Assembly: GCA_038228695.1 (NCBI GenBank)
Contig: JBBRPA010000002.1
Coordinates: 52,791 to 116,790, forward strand
Source: DASVRZ01 sp038228695
GTDB taxonomy: Bacteria; Verrucomicrobiota; Verrucomicrobiia; Chthoniobacterales; DASVRZ01
Direction: 5' to 3'
DNA: 64,000 nt
Shown: positions 27,310-35,374 of the stretch, piece by piece
Layout of the letters: the number at the start of each line of letters is the position of its first letter
Numbering within the stretch: position 1 is the first letter of the stretch
Made by a program: the position numbers and the translations under genes
Notes under the pieces: generated by a model
Databases searched by the model: none
What the model was told of the DNA's origin: nothing
What the model saw: only the letters and a program-made list of their open reading frames with translations

Positions 27310-27782
27310 AACCGGGCACTCGGGCATGGTTCTGCGGAGCGCTTGGCGGCCTTGCTGCCGGAATCCTCGTGATGCATCGTTTTTCGGCCAGCCCGGCCGC
27401 TGCCAAGGCCGAACCCGCGGGCAATCCGCATGAGCTTTACCAGCTTGCCGGGAACCAAATTGCCGCTTTCCGGCGCGACGATTTTCCCTCCGCCTACAAT
27501 TACGCGGCGCGGGGGATCCGCGAAAAATTCCCACTGCCGCAATTTGAGGAGATGGTCCGTCAGACCTACCCGCATTTGACCCATTCCGGACGGTTGAATT
27601 TTGGCGAGGCGCAGTTTGCTGCGACCATTCGGGCATCTGCCATGATTTATGTCAGCAACGGCCAGCAGTCGCTCCCGATGATCTATGCGTTTGTGAAGGA
27701 AAACGGTCAGTGGAAAATCGAAGGCGTGCAGATGCTGCAAGGCGGGGCGAAGATCTTTCCCGGTGGGGAACCGCGCACCTAA
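27306..27782 (+). CDS. DUF4864-family exported protein
   Basis: GTG 27306 gives 158 residues with an N-terminal hydrophobic segment (WFCGALGGLAAGILVMHRF) that acts as anchor or signal. The rest follows the DUF4864 pattern: QIAAFRRDDFPSAYNYAA, then FEEMVRQTYPHL, and a closing WKIEGVQML. These proteins are NTF2-like in outline; function unknown. Translational coupling to the DUF971 gene suggests that they are made together. Confidence 0.8.
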   Translation: MKPGTRAWFCGALGGLAAGILVMHRFSASPAAAKAEPAGNPHELYQLAGNQIAAFRRDDFPSAYNYAARGIREKFPLPQFEEMVRQTYPHLTHSGRLNFGEAQFAATIRASAMIYVSNGQQSLPMIYAFVKENGQWKIEGVQMLQGGAKIFPGGEPRT

Positions 27783-27954
27783 GCCCGGAGGAGCGGAAAA
27801 AATCGCGTCGTTTCTGCAATAAATTGCGCTTGCCACGATCTTGGCGGCTCCCTACGCTCCGACAAGTCCCGATGTGCCGCCCAGGCCGTCGGGACTGTTT
27901 CGCGTTGCAGGGCGCGAAGTAGCGGTTCCCAAACAATTTTCTCCTTCAATTTTC

Positions 27955-29223
27955 ATGGCTAACACAATTCTCGTCGGCGCCCAGTGGGGCGACGAAGGCA
28001 AAGGCAAAATCATCGACTTCCTCACCGAAGACGCCGACATCGTCGTCCGCAGTCAAGGCGGCAACAACGCCGGGCACACCGTGGTCATCGGCGAAGACAA
28101 ATACATCCTGCACCTCATTCCCTCGGGCATTTTGCGCCGGGAAAAAGTCTGCGTGATCGGCAACGGCGTGGTCATTGATCCGATCGCGCTCGTTAAAGAA
28201 CTCGACGGATTGGCGGAGAAGGGGATGGCCGTTTCCGAGAATCTCCTCATCAGCGATTGCGCTCACCTCGTTTTCCCGTATCACCGCCTGCTCGACGAAC
28301 AGCGCGAAGTCCTCAAAGGCAAAAACAAAATCGGCACGACCAAGCGCGGGATTGGCCCGGCTTACGGCGATAAGGCGGCCCGCGTCGGTCTGCGCATCTG
28401 CGACCTCATGCAGCCGACCGTTTTTGCCGAAAAACTCAAGCTGCGCATCGAGGAAAACAACCACGTGCTGGCCGCCCTCGGAGCTGCCATCGTGAGCTAC
28501 GACGAGATTCTCGCTGCGTATCTCGCTGCCGCCGAGCGGCTCCGTCCTTTTGTGACGAACACCGTCGTTTACCTTCACGACGCGATTCGCTCCGGAAAAA
28601 ACATCCTTTTCGAGGGGGCCCAAGGCACATTCCTCGATCTCGATCACGGCACTTATCCGTATGTCACCAGCTCGAATACCACGGCCGGTGGCGCCTGCAC
28701 CGGCTCCGGGGTTCCTCCGCACCGGATGGATCGCGTTTTTGGGGTGATGAAAGCTTACATGACCCGCGTGGGCGAGGGGCCGTTCCCGAGTGAATCGGCC
28801 GAAGTCTCCGATCTGCTCCATGGGATGGGGCGCGAATACGGTTCGACGACTGGGCGGGCTCGGCGCTGCGGCTGGTTCGATGCCGTCGCCACGCGCTACG
28901 CCACGATGATCAACGGGATCGACGACCTCGCTGTGACCAATCTGGACGGCCTCGATTCGGTGGAAACTCTTCACATCTGCACTGGCTACCTTTTCCATGG
29001 AGAAATCCTCTCCGTGCCGCCTTCCGACGTGGCCCAACTCGAAAAATGCGAGCCAGTTTACGAATCTATGCCGGGTTGGAAAAGCTCCACGGAGAACTTC
29101 CAGTCCTTCGCTGAGTTGCCGGAAGCGGCCCGGAATTATCTGGCCCGGATCACGGAACTGACCGGCGCCCGTCTCAGCATAGTCAGCGTTGGCCCGAGCC
29201 GTGCGCAAACCTTTGTTCTGTAG
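27955..29223 (+). CDS. purA: adenylosuccinate synthetase
   Basis: GTP-dependent ligation of IMP and aspartate, the first committed step to AMP. ATG 27955 gives 422 residues (MANTILVGAQWGDEGKGKII). Diagnostic are QWGDEGKGK, GNNAGHTVV, GIGPAYGDKAARVG, EGAQGTFLDLDHGTYPYVTS and GRARRCGW. The larger frame upstream to 27841 is not supported. Confidence 0.97.
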   Translation: MANTILVGAQWGDEGKGKIIDFLTEDADIVVRSQGGNNAGHTVVIGEDKYILHLIPSGILRREKVCVIGNGVVIDPIALVKELDGLAEKGMAVSENLLISDCAHLVFPYHRLLDEQREVLKGKNKIGTTKRGIGPAYGDKAARVGLRICDLMQPTVFAEKLKLRIEENNHVLAALGAAIVSYDEILAAYLAAAERLRPFVTNTVVYLHDAIRSGKNILFEGAQGTFLDLDHGTYPYVTSSNTTAGGACTGSGVPPHRMDRVFGVMKAYMTRVGEGPFPSESAEVSDLLHGMGREYGSTTGRARRCGWFDAVATRYATMINGIDDLAVTNLDGLDSVETLHICTGYLFHGEILSVPPSDVAQLEKCEPVYESMPGWKSSTENFQSFAELPEAARNYLARITELTGARLSIVSVGPSRAQTFVL

Positions 29224-29239
29224 GTAGTTGCGGACTGGG

Positions 29240-29617
29240 TCACTCCGCCGGCTTGAAATCAAGCGAGGCGGAATTCATGCAGTAACGCAGACCCGTTGGA
29301 GCAGGGCCGTCGTCGAAAACGTGACCCAAATGGCTGCCGCATTTTGCACAGACCGACTCGGTGCGAACCATGCCGTGTGAACGATCCTGGATGTCTTTGA
29401 CTTTCGACGGCTCGGCAGTTTCATAAAAACTCGGCCAGCCCGTGCCGGAGTCGAATTTCGTCGAGGAATCGAAAAGTAACTCCCCGCAAGCGACGCAATG
29501 GTATTTTCCGGGTTTCTTATTGTCCCAAAAGGCGTTGCGAAACGGCGGTTCGGTGCCGCCTTGACGGGCGACGCGGTATTGTTCCGGGGTCAGTTTTTTG
29601 GCGTAATCGTCTTCCAT
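29240..29617 (-). CDS. msrB: peptide-methionine (R)-S-oxide reductase
   Basis: Reduces methionine-R-sulfoxide in proteins. ATG 29617 (MEDDYAKKLTPEQYRVARQ) gives 125 residues. The zinc-binding Cys pairs CVACGE and CAKCGSHLGHVFDDGP and the catalytic RYCMNSASLDF are intact. It is convergent with purA, 16 bp apart. Confidence 0.95.
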   Translation of the reverse strand: MEDDYAKKLTPEQYRVARQGGTEPPFRNAFWDNKKPGKYHCVACGELLFDSSTKFDSGTGWPSFYETAEPSKVKDIQDRSHGMVRTESVCAKCGSHLGHVFDDGPAPTGLRYCMNSASLDFKPAE

Positions 29618-29653
29618 GAGGCGGAAAATACGACAAGCCTGCCAGGAAAGCAA

Positions 29654-29886
29654 AAATGACGATCACGAGGACCGCCATTTTCGCCTTCACTGGCATGAAG
29701 CTTGGATTCTAGCAGGTCCCCTGTTGTGCACAGGACTTCTAGCCAGCTTACGTCTGGACCGGGGAATGGCTTCCCCGAAAATTATTATTGAGTCTCATAG
29801 GAGCAATACGCGGGCCAAGTGCTGAGCTTTTCTCGGGGCGATTTCTTCTATTCGAATTACGTGCGGCACGGTTTGTTGAGCGTAAA
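29654..29886. other. intergenic DNA without a gene
   Basis: The stretch between msrB and the rplK terminator holds no supported frame, tRNA or recognisable repeat. It must contain the promoter for msrB, since a terminator separates that gene from rplK; I see no clear consensus boxes. Confidence 0.5.
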
Positions 29887-29920
29887 GAAAAAAGCCGGAC
29901 TCTTGCGAATCCGGCTTTTT
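29886..29920 (-). terminator. strong intrinsic terminator of the tuf-rplK unit
   Basis: Arms 29889-29899 and 29910-29920 form an 11-bp perfect stem (AAAAAGCCGGA and complement) with a 10-nt loop. On the reverse strand it is followed by a T-rich run (TTTTTTCTTT counting the last stem bases). It lies about 50 bp after the rplK stop and ends the unit there. Confidence 0.9.
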
Positions 29921-29972
29921 GAACGTGTCCGGGAAGACACGCCTAGTGGGAAATGTGGGAAATGTGGGGAGT

Positions 29973-30398
29973 TTAGCCCTCGATCTCGATGCCCATCTGG
30001 CGGGCGGTTCCGGCAATAATGCGGAATCCAGCCTCGTCCGTGCGGGAGTTGAGGTCCTTGGCCTTAATTTTCACGATGTCCATGATCTGTTTTTTGGTCA
30101 GTTTGGCCACTTTGATCTTGTTAGGCTCTTTCGAGCCAGAGGCGATGTTGGCGGCTTTTTTGAGGAGCACACCAGCGGGCGGGCTTTTCGTGATGAAAGT
30201 GAACGATTTATCTTTGTAAACCGTGATGACGACGGGAAGGATGTCGCCCGCTTGTTTCTGGGTGGCGGCGTTGAATTCTTTGCAGAACGCCATGATGTTG
30301 ACGCCCTGTTGACCGAGGGCGGGTCCGACGGGAGGCGCAGGGTTTGCCGCGCCAGCGGGGATTTGTAGTTTGATTTGACCGACGACTTCTTTTGCCAT
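29973..30398 (-). CDS. rplK: 50S ribosomal protein L11
   Basis: 141 residues, full length. The L11 N-terminal domain opens with VVGQIKLQIPAGAANPAPPV and GPALGQQGVNIMAFCKEFN; the C-terminal rRNA-binding domain has SPPAGVLLKKAA and TARQMGIEIEG. It follows nusG after about 100 bp. In most bacteria rplA (L1) follows; here a terminator and an unrelated gene do. Confidence 0.98.
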   Translation of the reverse strand: MAKEVVGQIKLQIPAGAANPAPPVGPALGQQGVNIMAFCKEFNAATQKQAGDILPVVITVYKDKSFTFITKSPPAGVLLKKAANIASGSKEPNKIKVAKLTKKQIMDIVKIKAKDLNSRTDEAGFRIIAGTARQMGIEIEG

Positions 30399-30499
30399 GT
30401 TGAGTAATTAAGTGATGTGCTGAAACGGTGACCAGTGAGGCGGTCTGAGTCGTTTTAGCGGAGTGTCTGTTTTGTGCGTAAAATGTTGCGGGAGAGGGG

Positions 30500-31069
30500 T
30501 TAGGCGCGCTCGACCTGCCAGTATTCGAGTTCGACGAGGGTGTTGCGGCCGAAGATGCTGACCGAGACTTGGATTTTGCCACGTTCGGGGTCGATTTCTT
30601 CGACGATACCAGCTTGGTTTTGGAAGGGGCCATCGGCGACTTTGACGGCTTCGCCGATTTCGAAGTTGACCTTTGGTTTGACCTTTTCGTCTGCGGCGCG
30701 GGCTTGGGAAAGAATGTTTTCGACGTCCTTAGCGGAGATCGGGAGTGGGCGATCTTTGTTTCCAGCGAAACCGATCACGCCAGTGGTCTCACGGATGAAA
30801 TACCATGTGCGGGCAACGAGTTGGTTGCTTTCGTCGAGCAGATGCATGTTCGCGATGACGTAGCCGGGCATTAGTTTGCGGGTCGTCTCGGTCTTTTTGC
30901 CGCGCTTGATTTCAGAGACGCGCTCGGTGGGGACGAGAATCTCATAGACGAGATCGCCCATTTCGTCGCTTTTGACGCGTTTGTTGAGATTATCTGCCAC
31001 TTTGTTCTCCTGTCCGGAGAGCACTTGGATGGCATACCATTGATCTTTAGGTGCGATTGCGAGCGGCAT
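30500..31069 (-). CDS. nusG: transcription termination/antitermination protein NusG
   Basis: 189 residues. NGN domain QWYAIQVLSGQENKVADNL with the EILVPTERVSEIKRGKK and LMPGYVIANM segments, then a KOW domain VNFEIGEAVKVADGPFQNQAG. NusG binds RNA polymerase and links it to Rho or the ribosome. Placed between secE and rplK as usual. Confidence 0.98.
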   Translation of the reverse strand: MPLAIAPKDQWYAIQVLSGQENKVADNLNKRVKSDEMGDLVYEILVPTERVSEIKRGKKTETTRKLMPGYVIANMHLLDESNQLVARTWYFIRETTGVIGFAGNKDRPLPISAKDVENILSQARAADEKVKPKVNFEIGEAVKVADGPFQNQAGIVEEIDPERGKIQVSVSIFGRNTLVELEYWQVERA

Positions 31070-31106
31070 GGAAAGTATTAGAAAGAAATTTGTGGAGCAG
31101 GGGGGA

Positions 31107-31316
31107 CTATTTCGTCAGCCAACCGACGACGATAAGCAGAATGTAATCCCAGAAGGCAATGAACGCGCTCATGAGAAGAATGCCGATAACGGTAACCGAG
31201 GTGGAGTCGATGATCTCTTTGTAGCGTTTGGCGCCTTTTTCCTTGTTATCCCAAGGCCAGGAGGCTTTGGCGAGTTCGGTTCGGACTTCGCTGATAAACT
31301 TAGTGGGGCTGGCCAT
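31107..31316 (-). CDS. secE: preprotein translocase subunit SecE
   Basis: 69 residues with one membrane helix (VTVIGILLMSAFIAFWDYIL) and the conserved N-terminal segment FISEVRTELAKASWPWDNKE. It stabilises SecY in the Sec channel. The short single-helix form is typical outside enteric bacteria. Confidence 0.95.
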   Translation of the reverse strand: MASPTKFISEVRTELAKASWPWDNKEKGAKRYKEIIDSTSVTVIGILLMSAFIAFWDYILLIVVGWLTK

Positions 31317-31377
31317 GGTGGAGTAAGGAAAAATTGGCTAAAGGAAACGAGTAACGGGTGGTGTGGTGGGAGCGGAG

Positions 31378-31450
31378 CACGGCAGGAGGGACTCGAACCC
31401 CCAACACGCGGTTTTGGAGACCGCTGCTCTACCAATTGAACTACTGCCGT
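31378..31450 (-). tRNA. tRNA-Trp (anticodon CCA)
   Basis: On the reverse strand acceptor ACGGCAG pairs with CTGCCGT, discriminator G. The anticodon stem GCGGT/ACCGC encloses CTCCAAA, giving anticodon CCA. TTCGAGTCC marks the T-arm. 73 nt, no encoded CCA. Placed between tuf and secE as in many bacteria. Confidence 0.97.
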
Positions 31451-31479
31451 TTTGTTCGCTTCAGGTTTGGCTGGGTTAA

Positions 31480-31519
31480 AACCCCGCTTTTGGCCAGAAT
31501 ATAGCGCAAAAGCGGGGTT
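31480..31519 (-). terminator. hairpin between tuf and tRNA-Trp, probable attenuating terminator
   Basis: Perfect 13-bp arms (31480-31492 and 31507-31519, AACCCCGCTTTTG and complement) with a 14-nt loop. On the reverse strand it lies just after the tuf stop and is followed by a short T run, so it should partly end transcription after tuf. The genes downstream probably rely on read-through or a separate promoter. Confidence 0.75.
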
Positions 31520-31532
31520 GTTAAACCGGGAA

Positions 31533-32726
31533 CTATTCGATGATGTCGGCGATACGGCCGGCACCAACGGTTTTGCCCCCTTCGCGGATAGCGAAGCGGA
31601 GAGTTTTCTCCATGGCAACCGGGGTGATGAGTTCGATCTCGACCGAGACGTTGTCGCCGGGCATAACCATCTCGACTCCTTCAGGGAGCTTGACGGTGCC
31701 GGTCACGTCCGTGGTGCGGAAGTAGAACTGCGGACGGTAGTTCGAGAAAAACGGCGTGTGACGGCCGCCCTCTTCTTTCGAGAGAACGTAAATCTCCGAT
31801 TTGAACTTTTTGTAAGGCTTGATCGAGCCGGGCTTGGCGATGACCTGGCCGCGTTCGATGTTTTCCTTTTTAATACCGCGCAGCAAAATGCCGACATTGT
31901 CGCCTGCGCGTGCTTCGTCGAGCAATTTACGGAACATTTCGATGTCGGTGACGGTTGTTTTGGCGGTCGGGTTAATGCCGACGATCTCGACTTCCTCCAT
32001 TTTCTTGAGGATACCGCGCTCGACACGACCGGTAGCGACGGTGCCGCGACCTTCAATGTTGAATACGTCTTCGATCGGCATGAGGAAGGGTTGGTCGATC
32101 GCGCGCTCAGGGAGCGGGATGTATTCGTCCACCGCGTCCATCAGGTCCTGAATGCACTTGGCCTCAGGAGAAGCGGGATCGCCGGAAGCGAGAGCCTTCG
32201 TGGCGCTGCCTTTGACGACTGGAATGGTGTCGCCGGGGAATTCGTAGCTGGAAAGAAGTTCGCGCACTTCCATTTCGACGAGCTCGAGCAATTCGGGATC
32301 GTCAACCATGTCGCACTTGTTCAGGAACACGACGAGAGCCGGAACGCCGACCTGACGAGCGAGCAGGATGTGTTCACGGGTCTGGGGCATGGGGCCGTCG
32401 GCTGCGGAGACAACGAGAATGCCGCCGTCCATCTGCGCAGCGCCGGTGATCATGTTTTTCACATAGTCAGCGTGGCCGGGGCAGTCGACGTGAGCGTAGT
32501 GACGCTTCTCGGTCTGATACTCAACGTGAGCGGTGTTAATGGTGATGCCGCGCTCTTTTTCCTCGGGAGCAGCGTCAATTTCATCGTATTTGCGCGCTTC
32601 TGCGAAACCTTTTTTGGAAAGAATCGTGGTGATCGCTGCGGTGAGGGTGGTCTTGCCGTGGTCAACGTGGCCGATGGTGCCGATGTTAACGTGGGGTTTG
32701 CTTCTGTCGAATTTGTCCTTGGCCAT
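31533..32726 (-). CDS. tuf: elongation factor Tu
   Basis: 397 residues, full length. GTPase that brings aminoacyl-tRNA to the ribosome: GHVDHGKTTLTAAIT, the switch II segment VDCPGHADYVKNM, NKCDMVDDPELL, and the C-terminal GAGRIADIIE. Begins MAKDKFDRSKPHVNIGTIGH. It follows tRNA-Thr on the reverse strand. Confidence 0.99.
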   Translation of the reverse strand: MAKDKFDRSKPHVNIGTIGHVDHGKTTLTAAITTILSKKGFAEARKYDEIDAAPEEKERGITINTAHVEYQTEKRHYAHVDCPGHADYVKNMITGAAQMDGGILVVSAADGPMPQTREHILLARQVGVPALVVFLNKCDMVDDPELLELVEMEVRELLSSYEFPGDTIPVVKGSATKALASGDPASPEAKCIQDLMDAVDEYIPLPERAIDQPFLMPIEDVFNIEGRGTVATGRVERGILKKMEEVEIVGINPTAKTTVTDIEMFRKLLDEARAGDNVGILLRGIKKENIERGQVIAKPGSIKPYKKFKSEIYVLSKEEGGRHTPFFSNYRPQFYFRTTDVTGTVKLPEGVEMVMPGDNVSVEIELITPVAMEKTLRFAIREGGKTVGAGRIADIIE

Positions 32727-32833
32727 GGAAGTGTCTCCAATTGTCTCTGGTAAGAGTCAGTTATGTTTTGTTGTTATTGTTTACGGTTGATTGATTTGCA
32801 AATTGCTGGTTTTTCGCCCGATTTGCTGGCGCG

Positions 32834-32861
32834 TTGTCTCCGATTTTTAAGTCGGAGACAA
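32834..32861 (-). other. perfect 10-bp hairpin between tRNA-Thr and tuf
   Basis: Arms 32834-32843 and 32852-32861 (TTGTCTCCGA and complement) with an 8-nt loop. There is no U-tract, so a processing site between the tRNA and the tuf mRNA is more likely than a terminator. Confidence 0.55.
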
Positions 32862-32868
32862 ACGAATA

Positions 32869-32944
32869 TGGAGCCCTCAACCGGGTTTGAACCGGTGACC
32901 TCATCCTTACCAAGGATGTGCTCTACCAACTGAGCTATGAGGGC
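32869..32944 (-). tRNA. tRNA-Thr (anticodon GGU)
   Basis: Reverse strand: acceptor GCCCTCA pairs with TGAGGGC; the anticodon stem CATCC/GGATG encloses TTGGTAA, giving anticodon GGU. The D-arm AGCTCAGTTGGTAGAGC and T-arm GGTTCAAACCC are standard. The 3' TCCA is encoded (32869-32872). Confidence 0.97.
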
Positions 32945-33076
32945 CTATGTCCGCTGGGCGGTCTCTTGCGAAACCGATAAGGCCGGAGCCATATTTTGCA
33001 GCGCCGCATTCGGAACGAGGGGGTAAAAAACCCCAACCGAATCCACTTTTGCAAGCGTCTAACGATCAGGGCGGTC

Positions 33077-33129
33077 CACTCCCGTCTTTCTAAAGGCGAG
33101 TCGGAAAGGTAACGAGTGCGACGGGAGTG
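33077..33129. other. 53-nt structured element upstream of the tRNA-Thr/tuf unit
   Basis: Outer arms CACTCCCGTC (33077-33086) and GACGGGAGTG (33120-33129) are perfect reverse complements, and an inner CTTTC/GAAAG stem can form. The gap 32945-33252 holds no gene. The element could be a small RNA, part of a leader, or a dispersed repeat; strand cannot be decided. Confidence 0.4.
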
Positions 33130-33252
33130 TCAAAGAGAATTTAAGGAAAATGGCTCTGAGGACGCTGTTTCGCAACATTCCGGCTCTTTCCGCTCTTCAA
33201 TTTGGCTTTTACGCGGAAAAATCCACCCTGAAGGTCCCGATTCTCCCACTGC

Positions 33253-33834
33253 CTAATTTCCGCCAGCCGGTTCCAGCGTGCCAAGGTCGTCCGTCGTCCA
33301 GAGTTGCCGATCGGGTCCGGCGCTGAGAAGGCCCATCTGTATTCGGGAGACGGGATGAAAATAATACGGCGTGCCCCAGCGATCGCGGAGTTCGCCGCGG
33401 GAATTCAGCGCGGGTAAATCAGTCGGTAGGACGGCCAATTTCCGCGGATTGGACCCCAGCATGGCGGCAGTGATTTCTGAATTTTCTCCCCCTGGCGGAT
33501 TTTCGCCGAAGATGCGGCGGTATTGTCCGAGAAGATTCTGGAGAATTTCGAGATCGTGTGTCGGCGGCTGGGCTGGATCATTTAATTCCGCCACGATCTC
33601 TCCCAGCGCAGGAATGAGGGTGACCGAGAGCGAGGGGGCAGGAGCGGGAGATTCTGCCGGAAGCGTCCGCGAGTCTGGCTTAGCAACCGACGCCTGAGCG
33701 GTTTGATATTTTTTCGGAGTAGGAGGCTGGATTGGTGAAGACGGCGGAGCGGTCTTCTGAAAAATGACCCAGAGCGCGAGCCCGAGCCCGAGCGCGGCCA
33801 GAACGATCGCCACGGTGCTGATGCGACGTGTCAT
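33253..33834 (-). CDS. hypothetical membrane-anchored protein with a pseudopilin-like tail
   Basis: 193 residues: an N-terminal membrane helix (VAIVLAALGLGLALWVIFQK), a Pro/Ala/Ser-rich linker of about 45 residues, then a domain ending with the segment RDRWGTPYYFHPVSRIQMGLL and SAGPDRQLWTTDDLGT. The last part strongly resembles the C-terminal calcium-site segment of GspG-type pseudopilins, without the prepilin N-terminus. It is immediately downstream of the DUF1501 gene (4 bp), so part of the same unit. Function unknown. Confidence 0.7.
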   Translation of the reverse strand: MTRRISTVAIVLAALGLGLALWVIFQKTAPPSSPIQPPTPKKYQTAQASVAKPDSRTLPAESPAPAPSLSVTLIPALGEIVAELNDPAQPPTHDLEILQNLLGQYRRIFGENPPGGENSEITAAMLGSNPRKLAVLPTDLPALNSRGELRDRWGTPYYFHPVSRIQMGLLSAGPDRQLWTTDDLGTLEPAGGN

Positions 33835-33838
33835 TAAC

Positions 33839-35365
33839 TCAAGTCAGTTTCACGTAGGATAAATTCGCCGAGGCGCCAAACGGATCGTTAAAGCGGCCGA
33901 GATTCGGGAAAATAGCCGACAAAGCATTGCTCTCGACGCCCAGCCAACGGGAGGCGACGGCAGCGTATTGATCCACCGAAGTTGTCGGGATCCAGCGTCC
34001 GCGGCTGCTTGTTCCCGCGTCGAGATCGGTTCCCACCTTGAGGCTGGGGAACGCGCCATAAATTTGCCCGCCATTGACTGGGCCGCCCATAACGATGTGA
34101 TGTCCGCCCCAGCCATGGTCGGACCCGGCGGTGGAAAGATCGCTGCTGTTTGGGGTCAAGGTGCGGGTGAAATCGGAGTGGCTGATCGTGAGCACTTTGT
34201 CGTTTACACCGAGGGCGGTCATGCAATTGGAAAAAGCGGAAAGCGAGTTGGAGAGCTCCGTCATGAGACTACTCTGCGAGTTGATCTGGTCGGTGTGGGT
34301 GTCGTATCCGCTCACGCTGCAAAAGAAGATTTGCCGACGATTACTGAGCGTGTCGCGGCCAGCGATGAGTTTTGCGATGGTTTTCATCTGGGTGCCGAGC
34401 GAAGTAGTGGCACCGCTGAAAATGGTCTCGATATCGACTCCGGAAGTGGCTGCGGCGGTGAAAGCGGCGCCGACGACGGCTTCGTTAGCTCGAGCGCGGC
34501 GGACGGTGCTGTTATAGCTTTCCTCGAGGAGATTTTGGTGGGTAAAAGCGGTGATTTCGTCGAACGCTTTCAATCGTGCGCCAGTGGCTGTGGTGAGGTA
34601 AGCGCCGTTGGCATTCTGCGCATTGCCATAGCCGATGTTGTTGGTTCCGTAACCCGCGAGCGTGATCGCTCCACTCGGCGAGACACTGTATTGGATGACA
34701 TCGGAGCCGACTTGCAGGCTGTTGATTCCGGAGATGGAAATGGAGAGCGAGACTTTGTCGCCTGAGAAACCTTTTTGCTTGAGGAGATCGGCGACGCGTC
34801 CGCCCCAGCCGGATTGGAAGGGTTTGTCGGGGACAGAGCTTTGCCATTCGATTTGCTGGTCAGAATGGGAAAAAAGCTGGACCGGAATAGGGACGGTCCC
34901 TGCGTTGTATTGGGTTCGCGTGATCGGGTAGGCGAGGGTGCCAACGTTGGTAACGAAAGCAAGTTGGCCCGAGGAAAACAAGCTGGCCAGCGATTGAAGC
35001 GAGGGATGCACGCCGTAACCCGCGCCCGCACCGGAAAGGGCGATCGAGGCGGGACGCCCGGCGACGTAAGCTGGGTCGGAGGAATCGAGAATGCCGAGGG
35101 CGCCCCGGCCGTTTTTGTAATCGTTGTAAGCCGGGTGTCCCATTCGGGGAATGAGCATATTGTTTGAATCGTTTCCGCCGTAGAGGAAAAGGACCACGAG
35201 GGCTTTGTAATCGGACGGAATGGTCGTTTGCGCGAGTGCGGCCCGGGTGAGCGTGAGTTGCGAAAGCGTGTTGACCACACCGGTGATGCCGAGTGCAGCG
35301 CAGGACGACTGGCGCAGAAATGCTCTGCGGGTGACGGCCATTTCGCGGTCGTTGGATTTTTTCAT
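33839..35365 (-). CDS. DUF1501-family exported protein
   Basis: 508 residues with a twin-arginine-type leader (TRRAFLRQSSCAALGITG), so probably exported folded by Tat. The DUF1501 body shows VLFLYGGNDSNNMLIPR, SHSDQQIEWQSS, SHSDFTRTLTPN and SDHGWGGHHIVMGG; the family is related to the sulfatase/alkaline phosphatase fold. It is followed by the pseudopilin-like gene and preceded by a DUF1800 gene, the usual partner. Function of the pair is not established. Confidence 0.92.
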   Translation of the reverse strand: MKKSNDREMAVTRRAFLRQSSCAALGITGVVNTLSQLTLTRAALAQTTIPSDYKALVVLFLYGGNDSNNMLIPRMGHPAYNDYKNGRGALGILDSSDPAYVAGRPASIALSGAGAGYGVHPSLQSLASLFSSGQLAFVTNVGTLAYPITRTQYNAGTVPIPVQLFSHSDQQIEWQSSVPDKPFQSGWGGRVADLLKQKGFSGDKVSLSISISGINSLQVGSDVIQYSVSPSGAITLAGYGTNNIGYGNAQNANGAYLTTATGARLKAFDEITAFTHQNLLEESYNSTVRRARANEAVVGAAFTAAATSGVDIETIFSGATTSLGTQMKTIAKLIAGRDTLSNRRQIFFCSVSGYDTHTDQINSQSSLMTELSNSLSAFSNCMTALGVNDKVLTISHSDFTRTLTPNSSDLSTAGSDHGWGGHHIVMGGPVNGGQIYGAFPSLKVGTDLDAGTSSRGRWIPTTSVDQYAAVASRWLGVESNALSAIFPNLGRFNDPFGASANLSYVKLT

Positions 35366-35374
35366 GGTGAATCC

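Noticed and set aside
25864..27636. 590-residue reverse-strand frame
   Set aside because: It overlies dgt, DUF971 and DUF4864, whose family motifs are clear; the reverse product has no recognisable domain and is a mirror of GC-rich codon use.
27946..29262. 438-residue reverse-strand frame
   Set aside because: Complement of purA; no motif, and purA is certain.
31452..32753. 433-residue forward frame
   Set aside because: Complement of tuf, which is certain.
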